From positions 1 through 5,885 of the forward strand of contig JAITBX010000212.1 in assembly GCA_031283405.1 (NCBI GenBank): a DNA stretch of 5,885 bases, in the 5' to 3' direction. Shown in pieces: positions 1-5,549 of this stretch (its first letter is position 1; every line of letters starts with the position of its first letter). The DNA is from Burkholderiales bacterium. Its GTDB lineage: Bacteria > Pseudomonadota > Gammaproteobacteria > Burkholderiales > Casimicrobiaceae. Position numbers and translations under genes: made by a program. Under the pieces are notes generated by a model. That model had not been told where the DNA came from. It saw only the letters and a list, made by a program, of their open reading frames with translations, and made no database searches.

Positions 1-1
1 G

Positions 2-70
2 GTAGTTGAGAGGTATGTTCGAAACCAGGGCCAACCCCAAGAGGATTTGAGACAGCTAAAACTTTTCTAA
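2..70 (+). CDS. tnpA: C-terminus of IS200/IS605-type Y1 transposase (TnpA), partial
   Basis: Only the last 22 codons are present, and the 5' part is outside the window. The peptide begins VVERYVRNQGQ. This fits the C-terminal helix of Y1 HUH transposases, typically of the form (T)IKKYIENQ, where Tyr is the single-strand DNA nucleophile and the Gln four residues later helps bind the metal (Tyr127 and Gln131 in IS608 TnpA, from known family structures). Both residues are present here, as Y5 and Q9 of the visible fragment. The protein ends in QLKLF, which resembles the bacterial sliding-clamp-binding motif QL(S/D)LF. No catalytic HUH histidines can be checked because they lie upstream. The reading is coherent but short; a chance open frame of 22 codons cannot be excluded by length alone. 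Confidence 0.6.
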   Translation, partial: VVERYVRNQGQPQEDLRQLKLF

Positions 71-84
71 TGGCACTTTCTAAT

Positions 85-107
85 ACCCCGCGCTCTTGGC
101 GCGGGGT
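85..107. repeat. Perfect 9-bp hairpin at the element's right end
   Basis: ACCCCGCGC (85-93) pairs fully with GCGCGGGGT (99-107) around a 5-base loop TCTTG. It sits 14 bases after the transposase stop codon. On the plus strand it is followed by CGTTTATTT, so it could also act as a weak intrinsic terminator for the transposase. On the minus strand no T-run follows, so it is a poor terminator for the MOSC/surA unit, although the stem may still stabilise that transcript's 3' end. The more likely primary role is the subterminal hairpin recognised by a Y1 transposase. That role is inferred from position. Confidence 0.65.
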
Positions 108-110
108 CGT

Positions 111-560
111 TTATTTGAAGCACGGTTCGCGCGGCGCGGTGACGCGCAACACGCAATCGGAATCTGCCCAGTGCAGCGTGTCGCCCACCTACACATCGCG
201 CTCCAGCACGCCTTCAATAACGAGATTTTCTCCGACAAAGCCGGGCGGCAATTCATCTTCTGATTCATTCGCTGCCGACGGCGCGCCGTGCGCGCGTCTT
301 TGCGCGCGCCAGAACGCATAGTGTTCGGAGGGATAAGCATAGACGGCTTTGTACAATCCGCCATGCGCGCTCAAATCCGCTTGCTCATCGCCCGCCAAAC
401 CCAACAGGTTCACGGCCACTGCGCTTTGCGCCGGACGCTTGACAATGCCCGAAAGCACGGCGCGCCCCGCTGTAACCAGCGGTTGGGCGTTGCCGATGCA
501 AATGTGACGCAATCTGCCTTGAATTTCTGGCGGCGGCAAAATATTTTGCGCAATGATCAC
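111..560 (-). pseudogene. MOSC-domain (YiiM-like) protein, interrupted by TAG and 3'-truncated
   Basis: The first 123 codons read as the N-terminal part of a YiiM-like MOSC protein: 'GDEQADLSAHGG', 'KAVYAYPSEHYAFW' and 'GFVGENLVIEGVLERDV' are all family landmarks. An in-frame TAG (191-189) then stops translation. The same frame continues beyond it with 'VGDTLHWADSD' and 'RVTAPREPCFK', which is the expected continuation and includes the conserved R-x-P-C cysteine that holds the molybdenum cofactor sulfur in MOSC proteins. The frame ends at TAA (113-111), immediately against the IS-like element. The rest of the usual protein (E. coli YiiM is over 200 aa) is missing. MOSC proteins bind the Mo-cofactor; YiiM-type members confer resistance to N-hydroxylated purines. 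The start is taken as GTG (560-558), overlapping the surA stop as GTGA. A TTG at 512-510, preceded by AAGG, is an alternative start that would begin nearer the family's usual N-terminus. The product is probably non-functional. Confidence 0.8.
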
Positions 561-1948
561 CGCTCGTTGGTCTTGTATTCGACGTAAGCGCGGTCGCGCG
601 TTTGCATGAGGAAATCTTCAAACGCTTCGTCGCTCTTGCGTTGCCGCAGCGCTTGCCGCGCTTGTTCGTGCTGATGCTCTTTGGTGATGTCTTGTTGGCG
701 GCGTTCGAGAACTTCGATCAGGTGCCAGCCGAACGGCGTGCGAATGATTTCCGACATTTTTCCGGGTTGCAGCGCGTTCATCGCCCGTTCGAAATCGGGC
801 ACGGTGTCGCCGGGGTTGAGCCAGCCCAGATCGCCGCCGCGCGAACTGGAGGCGTCTTCGGACATCAATCGCGCCACGGTTTCAAAAGTTTCGCCGCCTT
901 CGATGCGTTGCCGCGCGCGTTCGATTTTTTGTCTGGCGTCTTCTTCGGAAGTGGTTTCTGACACGCGCGCCAGAATGTGACGCGCGTGCGTTTGTTCGAC
1001 CACTTTCGGTTCGTTGCGGCTGCGCGTGTCGTTCAGTTTCAGAATGTGAAAGCCGGCGGGGCTGCGCAGGATGCCTGAAATCTGATCTTTTTTCATGTCG
1101 CGCACGGCGTCGGCGAAAAGGGTCGGCAGGCGCGCCAGCGTTCGCCAGTCGAGCGAACCGCCGGTCAGCGCATCGGAAGCATCGGACGTGGCGACGGCGG
1201 CTTGCGCGAAGTCGGCGCCGTCGCGCAATCTCTTGAGGATTTCTTCGGCACGGGTGTGACGCTCGTCGATGAGTTCGGGGCTGGCCTGATTGGGTACGCT
1301 GACGAGGATGTGCGAAATCAGGTATTCGTTTTCGCCGCCGGCCTGCGAATCGATCAGTTTGATGTAGGCATCGACTTCGGCGTCGGTCACGACGGTGTGG
1401 CTGTCCACTTCGCGGTCGCGCAAACGTTGAAGAGTCACTTGTTTGCGCAATTCTTCGCGGTAAAACGGAAACGGAATGTTCTCTTTCGCTAACGCCTCGC
1501 GCAATTCGTCGAGAGTCATTTTGTTGTCTTGCGCGACGCTGTTGATGGCGCGATCAATCATCGTGTCGTCAACGCGGATGCCGGTTTCTTTGGCGAATTG
1601 CATCAGCGCTTTTTCGGTAATCAGGCGCTCGATGATTTGATGTTCGAGTTCGCCTTCGGGCGGCGGCGTGACATTGGCGGCTTTCATCCGTTTCAGGATG
1701 ACATTTTTTTGCGCTTCGATGTCGTATCGGGTGACGGCTTCTTCGTTGACGATCAGAATGATGCGGTCGAGCATTTTTGAGGTCGCCGCTGTTGACGCTT
1801 GCGTTTGTGTTTGCGTCTGCGGCGGCGGTGTTTGCGGCGGCGCAGACGCAGCAGCAGCGGGGCTGTCCGTCGCATGAGCGGTGAACGACAACGCGCCCGC
1901 AACAGCAGCGATGAACAAACAAGAGAGAGGCGTGCGGTAAGGTTTCAT
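557..1948 (-). CDS. surA: Periplasmic chaperone / peptidyl-prolyl isomerase SurA
   Basis: SurA escorts unfolded outer-membrane proteins through the periplasm to the BAM complex, and LptD is one of its known clients. The 463-aa product has a Sec signal peptide (basic start, hydrophobic residues about 9-22, likely cleavage after AHA at 24-26). A low-complexity Ala/Pro/Thr-Gln linker follows (about 29-57). The SurA N-domain starts at 'LDRIILIVNEEAVTRYDI' (about 60-185). Two parvulin domains come next: the first at about 205-306 ('ISHILVSV', 'GGSLDW', 'SPAGFHILKL') and the second at about 317-416 ('HARHILARV', 'GGDLGWLNPGD', 'TPFGWHLIEV'). A C-terminal helix ('RQALRQRKSDEAFEDF') rejoins the core. 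Length is slightly above E. coli SurA (428 aa), mainly because of the linker. The ATG has AAGG six bases upstream, overlapping the lptD stop, which supports co-translation in one operon. A MOSC remnant follows where pdxA often lies in relatives. Confidence 0.97.
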   Translation of the reverse strand: MKPYRTPLSCLFIAAVAGALSFTAHATDSPAAAASAPPQTPPPQTQTQTQASTAATSKMLDRIILIVNEEAVTRYDIEAQKNVILKRMKAANVTPPPEGELEHQIIERLITEKALMQFAKETGIRVDDTMIDRAINSVAQDNKMTLDELREALAKENIPFPFYREELRKQVTLQRLRDREVDSHTVVTDAEVDAYIKLIDSQAGGENEYLISHILVSVPNQASPELIDERHTRAEEILKRLRDGADFAQAAVATSDASDALTGGSLDWRTLARLPTLFADAVRDMKKDQISGILRSPAGFHILKLNDTRSRNEPKVVEQTHARHILARVSETTSEEDARQKIERARQRIEGGETFETVARLMSEDASSSRGGDLGWLNPGDTVPDFERAMNALQPGKMSEIIRTPFGWHLIEVLERRQQDITKEHQHEQARQALRQRKSDEAFEDFLMQTRDRAYVEYKTNER

Positions 1949-1955
1949 GGCGAGC

Positions 1956-1959
1956 CTTA
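1956..1959 (-). promoter_or_regulatory. surA ribosome binding site inside the lptD stop region
   Basis: On the minus strand the junction reads TTTTAAGGCTCGCCATG. The AAGG core shares its first two bases with the TAA stop of lptD and lies six bases before the surA ATG. Ribosomes ending lptD therefore terminate on the surA initiation site, which favours translational coupling of the LPS translocon gene with its chaperone. This also fixes the surA start. Confidence 0.65.
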
Positions 1960-4404
1960 AAATTCAGGGTAAGTCGTATAGCCGGGGTTTTTGTCGCGCC
2001 GCGACGGATCGTCGGAAGTCGTGTAGCCGGGGACGCTGCGACGCAACACTTCAAGCGGCGACGGACCGACGCGCCCCAAGCCGCTCAACTCCAGTTGCAG
2101 GAAAAAGGAGGTGTTGGTTTGATTGACAGTCGTGGCCAAACGGTGGATGGCGGCGCGAATGATCCAGCAATTGGCATTGTATTCGACGCCGCCGATAACC
2201 TCCAGTGTTTTTGAATCAACGAGAGAATAATTCCAGCGCGCTACTGCGTTCCAGCGCGCCGACAAGGGCCATTGCGCGGCGAGATCAAATTGTTTCAGTT
2301 CGGTCAGCCCTTTTTCCGGGTCTTGAAATTGCCGCGTGTAACGCCAACTGCCGGATAAAACTTTTCCGGGCGCTGGCATCCAGCGGACGCTGAGGTTGAA
2401 TTGTTCGTATTGGGCGGTATCAAAATTGTACTGAGCCAGCGCCGACGCCGACCAAGTGTGCGACAACCGCGCTTCGGCGCCGAACAAAAAATCGGAGCTG
2501 TCGGCAGAACGCGGCACTTCGCCTGGCAGCACGACGCGCTGATCGGAAAAATAAAAACGCTGGCCTGCCATCAGCCGCAGAATTTCAGCGCCGCTGTCGG
2601 CGAGAATACGCGACGTCAGCGCCAGCGTCAGTTGGTTGGCGTCGCCGAAACGGTCGCTGCCGATGTAGCGGTTTTCGCTGAACAACTGCGAGAAATTGAA
2701 ATCATCAATTGTGGTGTCGAACACCGGCAGATTGTCCTGATTGCGATAAGGCGCGTAAACATAAAAGGCGCGCGGTTCCAGCGTTTGCACATAACGATTG
2801 CCGAAGAGCGAACCTTCGCGCTCGAAAGTCAAACCGCCGTCGAAGCTCATCACCGGAATGGAAACACCCATCGTTTTGTCAGCCATCGGCGTGGGAGTGG
2901 GCGTGTTGGCGTCGAGCCAGTAATTGCGTTGCTGAATGCCGGCGCGGGCGATGGCGAACCATCCCAACTCCTGTTTTTTCCAAGCGAGCGTCGGTTGAAC
3001 CACGAAACGCTCTCCCTGCGTCAGATTGATGTGCGTGAAGCGCGTGTATTCGGCAAAACCCGAAAGACTCAGATCGAAAGGACGCAGACTCGGCGTCATC
3101 CATTCGCTCATGTTGACCAGTAACTGCGGCGCGCGGTTGTACGGCGGTTGAATGTAAGCGCTGCTGTCTTGCAAGGTTTGAAAATTCTGCACGCGCGCCA
3201 GCGCCGAAAAGGGGCCTTGAAACACGCGAATGCCCGCCTCGCGCGACAACGTGGTTTGCGACGTGATCGCCAATCGGTCGGCGAGGTCGGCAAAATAATT
3301 GTCGTCGGAAACTTTGGTGGCATCGACGTAAGCGTTCGCCCACGAGAACAATCCTTGCTCGTGCTTCCACGATACGAGATAACGCGATTCGGTCGTTTGC
3401 CGGTCGTTCGGAAGATATTCGCCGTTGAACTCACCGCGCATCGACCAATCGCCGCCAAAGAGATAACGAAGTTGTCCGTTCAACTGCAAGCCGCGTTTGG
3501 TCATCAGCCGCGGCGCGAGCGTGGCGTCGTAGTTGGGCGCAAGATTGAAGTAATAAGGTACCGCAAACTCGAAACCGCGCGCGTTCGACGAGCCGAGCGT
3601 CGGCGCAAGAAAACCGGATTTGCGATCGCCGTTCAACGGAAATTCGATCCAGGGTGAATAGAAGAGCGGCACATTCATGAAGCGAATCGACGCTCCGTAA
3701 GCAGTGCCGACGGAACGCTGAGTATCGATCTTCATCGTGTCGGCGTACAGAAACCAATCTTCGTGCGGCGCTTGGCACGTGGTGAAACGTCCCTTGCTCA
3801 AAGTGTAAACATCGGGGTCGTCGAAAGTGAGCACCTGCGCATCGCCGCGACCGCCGACTTCATCGACGTAAAACGCCGGCGATTGCAATGTGCCGGTCGC
3901 CGCGCCGCGCGTGTAATCGATCTCCGGCCCCGAAACCCAACTGCCGTAGCGGCGCATCACCACATTGCCGCGCGCTTGCAACGTATCAGTGTCCTGATCG
4001 TAGCGCATCCAGTCGGCGAGCAAGGTTTCCCGATGTGTGCGCAATTCGACGTGGCCACTGGCTTCGATTTGCCCGCGCGTACTTTCGGTGCGGTCGGCGC
4101 GCAGAAAGACAGCGCCCTGTTCGCCTTTTTCATGCGAGAAAGACGGCGGCGCAGCAAACGGCGTGTTTTTGTTTTCCTGCGGGCGTCGCGTCATCGTTTC
4201 AAACGGCGACAACTCACGCGCTTCGCGCAGCTTGAGCGAAGGCGCGTCGGTGACAACACCATTGGGTTCAGTCTCAGTCGATTGCGCAAACGCCACGGAC
4301 GCCGAAAAGGCCCACACGCCGCCGGCGCTGACCGCGATGAAAAGCGTTGGTGGGATCGCCCGTTGCAAGATTCGCCACAATGACATGAAAATCGACGCCG
4401 ACAT
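1957..4404 (-). CDS. lptD: LPS-assembly outer-membrane protein LptD
   Basis: LptD is the outer-membrane barrel that, with lipoprotein LptE as plug, inserts lipopolysaccharide into the outer leaflet. The 815-aa product (E. coli 784) has a signal peptide ending at about SVAFA-Q (40/41). An OstA/LptA-like beta-jellyroll follows at about 97-205 ('IEASGHVEL', 'TLQARGNVVM'). The large barrel domain starts near 'WFLYADTMKI' and contains 'IEFPLNGDRKSGFLAPTLG' and 'PYYFNLAPNYDATLAPRLM'. Only two cysteines exist, C210 ('FTTCQAPHEDW') and C746 ('NANCWIIRAA'). They correspond to one jellyroll and one barrel cysteine of E. coli (C173; C724/C725), so a single interdomain disulfide is predicted. The C-terminus 'PLEVLRR...PGYTT' is betaproteobacterial in style and carries a duplicated PGYTT. 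Two starts are possible, ATG 4404 or ATG 4386 (M7, 'MSLWRILQRA'); the second gives a more standard signal peptide and leaves a normal leader after the candidate promoter. Neither has a clear Shine-Dalgarno sequence. Confidence 0.97.
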   Translation of the reverse strand: MSASIFMSLWRILQRAIPPTLFIAVSAGGVWAFSASVAFAQSTETEPNGVVTDAPSLKLREARELSPFETMTRRPQENKNTPFAAPPSFSHEKGEQGAVFLRADRTESTRGQIEASGHVELRTHRETLLADWMRYDQDTDTLQARGNVVMRRYGSWVSGPEIDYTRGAATGTLQSPAFYVDEVGGRGDAQVLTFDDPDVYTLSKGRFTTCQAPHEDWFLYADTMKIDTQRSVGTAYGASIRFMNVPLFYSPWIEFPLNGDRKSGFLAPTLGSSNARGFEFAVPYYFNLAPNYDATLAPRLMTKRGLQLNGQLRYLFGGDWSMRGEFNGEYLPNDRQTTESRYLVSWKHEQGLFSWANAYVDATKVSDDNYFADLADRLAITSQTTLSREAGIRVFQGPFSALARVQNFQTLQDSSAYIQPPYNRAPQLLVNMSEWMTPSLRPFDLSLSGFAEYTRFTHINLTQGERFVVQPTLAWKKQELGWFAIARAGIQQRNYWLDANTPTPTPMADKTMGVSIPVMSFDGGLTFEREGSLFGNRYVQTLEPRAFYVYAPYRNQDNLPVFDTTIDDFNFSQLFSENRYIGSDRFGDANQLTLALTSRILADSGAEILRLMAGQRFYFSDQRVVLPGEVPRSADSSDFLFGAEARLSHTWSASALAQYNFDTAQYEQFNLSVRWMPAPGKVLSGSWRYTRQFQDPEKGLTELKQFDLAAQWPLSARWNAVARWNYSLVDSKTLEVIGGVEYNANCWIIRAAIHRLATTVNQTNTSFFLQLELSGLGRVGPSPLEVLRRSVPGYTTSDDPSRRDKNPGYTTYPEF
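1971..2032 (-). repeat. 17-bp direct repeat duplicating PGYTT at the LptD C-terminus
   Basis: The sequence aagtcgtNtagccgggg occurs at 1971-1987 (N = a) and 2016-2032 (N = g), exactly 45 bases, or 15 codons, apart and in frame. Each copy encodes Pro-Gly-Tyr-Thr-Thr on the minus strand. The one difference is a synonymous Tyr codon change (TAT/TAC). The second PGYTT is followed by YPEF and the stop. This is consistent with a small in-frame tail duplication. Confidence 0.75.
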
Positions 4405-4416
4405 GTAAAATAAGCT

Positions 4417-4446
4417 ATTCTAGCCGACTCGATGGCTTTCGTTGCC
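4417..4446 (-). promoter_or_regulatory. Candidate lptD promoter (-10 TAGAAT)
   Basis: On the minus strand TAGAAT (4422-4417) matches the sigma-70 -10 consensus at five of six positions. It is preceded, 18 bases upstream, by GGCAAC (4446-4441), which is a poor TTGACA match. A start site near 4410 would leave only about six bases before ATG 4404 but about 24 before ATG 4386. In E. coli, lptD and surA respond to sigma-E; GGCAAC is a distant echo of its GGAACTT element, too weak to claim. Confidence 0.3.
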
Positions 4447-4450
4447 ATCG
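4430..4450. repeat. 7-bp inverted repeat between the divergent promoters
   Basis: CGATGGC (4430-4436) and GCCATCG (4444-4450) pair perfectly around a 7-base spacer TTTCGTT. CCG (4424-4426) and CGG (4452-4454) could extend the pairing past a small internal loop. It overlaps the -35 zone of the candidate lptD promoter and lies upstream of amgK. It could be an operator for a dimeric regulator, or a leader hairpin of an amgK transcript (GTTTTC follows it on the plus strand). Function is not shown by sequence. Confidence 0.5.
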
Positions 4451-4505
4451 GCGGGTTTTCGTTGAGACACGCCTTGACGTTAGAACAGCTTTTTTGCGAT
4501 TTTTC

Positions 4506-5549
4506 ATGCCCTCATCGCCTTTCTTTTCCGCTCCCCCCCGCTCGGTCGCGTTGACCGCCTGGCTGGATGCGCTGTTCAGTGACGCGCCTTATGCCATGAC
4601 GCCCACTTCAGCCGACGCCAGTTTCCGCCGCTATTTTCGCGTCACCTTTCAGGCGTCGCCGACGTTATCAAAACCCTATGCGGAGCAGCCTTCGTTGATC
4701 GTGATGGACGCGCCGCCCGGCAAAGAAGATTGCCGCCCGTTCATCAAAGTTGCGGGCTTATTGCGCGGCTGCGGCGTCAACGCGCCGGAAGTTATCGCGC
4801 AAGATTTGGCGCAAGGTTTTTTATTGCTCTCCGATTTGGGTGACGTCACTTATCAGATCGCGCTGGAGCGCGGCGCCAACGCGCAAGCGTTGTACAAAGA
4901 TGCGATTGCGGCGCTGGTCACTTCGCAGCGCGATATCAACGCTCAAGTGTTGCCCGCTTACGATGAAACCTTGTTGCGCCGCGAACTCGATTTGTTTCCT
5001 GATTGGTTCGTCGCCCGACATTGCGGCCATGAATTACGCGACGATGAACGAGCGATGCTGGAGCGCACGTTTGCGTTGCTGATCGCGGTGGCGCGCGCGC
5101 AACCGCAAGTGTTCGTGCATCGTGATTACCATGTTCGCAATCTGATGGACGTTGCGGAAAATCGCCCCGGCGTTCTCGATTTTCAGGATGCAGTGATGGG
5201 GCCGATCACTTACGATTTGGTGTCGCTGTTGCGCGATGCGTATGTGGCGTGGGACGAAGAGCAGCAACTCGATTGGGCGATTCGCTATTGGGAGCGCGCT
5301 CGCGCTGCCGGTTTGCCGGTGGCGATGCGTTTCGACAATTTTTGGCGCGACTTTGAATGGATGGGCGTGCAGCGGCATCTGAAAGTCGTCGGAATTTTTG
5401 CGCGCTTGTGGCATCGTGACGGTAAAGATGCATACCTTGCCGATGTGCCGCGCGTGCTGAATTATCTGCGACACGCTTGCGCGCGTTACGTTGATCTGAC
5501 GCCGTTGCTGCATTTTCTTGACACGCTTGAGAAATACGAAACGAAATGA
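4506..5549 (+). CDS. amgK: Anomeric MurNAc/GlcNAc kinase AmgK
   Basis: AmgK phosphorylates N-acetylmuramate (and GlcNAc) at the anomeric carbon with ATP, giving MurNAc-1-phosphate for MurU in the peptidoglycan recycling route that bypasses de novo, fosfomycin-sensitive synthesis. The 347-aa protein belongs to the aminoglycoside phosphotransferase fold. Visible landmarks are the N-lobe 'ASFRRYFRV' (about 38-46) and 'LIVMDAPPGKED' (64-75), the catalytic loop 'VHRDYHVRNLM' with H205, D207 and N212, and the metal-binding 'LDFQDAVMGP' with D225. Length matches the Pseudomonas enzyme (about 340 aa). ATG 4506 is chosen. An upstream in-frame TTG at 4494 would add only MRFF and has no better ribosome site. 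The stop overlaps the murU start (ATGA), so the two are co-translated. Generic APH-fold phosphotransferase is the fallback name, but the murU partner makes AmgK strongly preferred. Confidence 0.93.
   Translation: MPSSPFFSAPPRSVALTAWLDALFSDAPYAMTPTSADASFRRYFRVTFQASPTLSKPYAEQPSLIVMDAPPGKEDCRPFIKVAGLLRGCGVNAPEVIAQDLAQGFLLLSDLGDVTYQIALERGANAQALYKDAIAALVTSQRDINAQVLPAYDETLLRRELDLFPDWFVARHCGHELRDDERAMLERTFALLIAVARAQPQVFVHRDYHVRNLMDVAENRPGVLDFQDAVMGPITYDLVSLLRDAYVAWDEEQQLDWAIRYWERARAAGLPVAMRFDNFWRDFEWMGVQRHLKVVGIFARLWHRDGKDAYLADVPRVLNYLRHACARYVDLTPLLHFLDTLEKYETK

Larger units (their letters stand above)
1..113 (+). mobile_element. Right-hand end of an IS200/IS605-like element (partial)
   Basis: The stretch combines the 3' end of a Y1-type transposase frame (stop at 68-70) with a perfect hairpin 14 bases later (85-107). 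That is the layout expected at the right end of an IS200/IS605 element, which ends in a subterminal hairpin instead of inverted repeats. The heptamer TTTCTAA occurs twice just before the hairpin (64-70 and 78-84). Homology to the interrupted MOSC gene on the other strand resumes at about 114-116, so the element's right boundary probably lies between 108 and 116. The left end is outside the window. The exact cleavage tetranucleotide cannot be fixed from one end. The family call rests on one short motif plus the hairpin. Confidence 0.6.
4405..4505. promoter_or_regulatory. Divergent intergenic region between lptD and amgK
   Basis: About 100 bases separate the two divergent units, so both promoters must fit here unless they lie inside the genes. 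The region is AT-richer than its flanks. It contains a dyad (4430-4450), a minus-strand TAGAAT (4422-4417) just ahead of lptD, and on the plus strand TAGAAC (4481-4486), a poor -10 candidate for amgK without a good -35 at normal spacing. No strong Shine-Dalgarno sequence precedes either gene. No RNA gene is evident. Confidence 0.6.

Noticed and set aside
288..309. GC-rich hairpin inside the MOSC remnant (GCGCGCG around TCTTT)
   Set aside because: It lies within coding sequence encoding RAQRRAHGAP and has no T-run. Such CG-only stems arise by chance in this composition.
1569..2054. 161-codon minus-strand frame bridging lptD end and surA start
   Set aside because: It overlaps two well-supported genes in another frame, and the protein is Arg/His/Cys-rich, typical of an out-of-frame reading.
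2401..3123. 240-codon open frame on the plus strand
   Set aside because: It is fully antisense to lptD, has no recognisable domain, and its composition mirrors the GC-biased codons of the true gene. The LptD reading is unambiguous.
3763..4383. 206-codon open frame on the plus strand
   Set aside because: Antisense shadow of the N-terminal part of lptD, very arginine-rich and without family resemblance.
4494..4505. TTG start giving a four-residue longer AmgK
   Set aside because: The nearby ATG at 4506 fits the family length, and the TTG has no better ribosome site.
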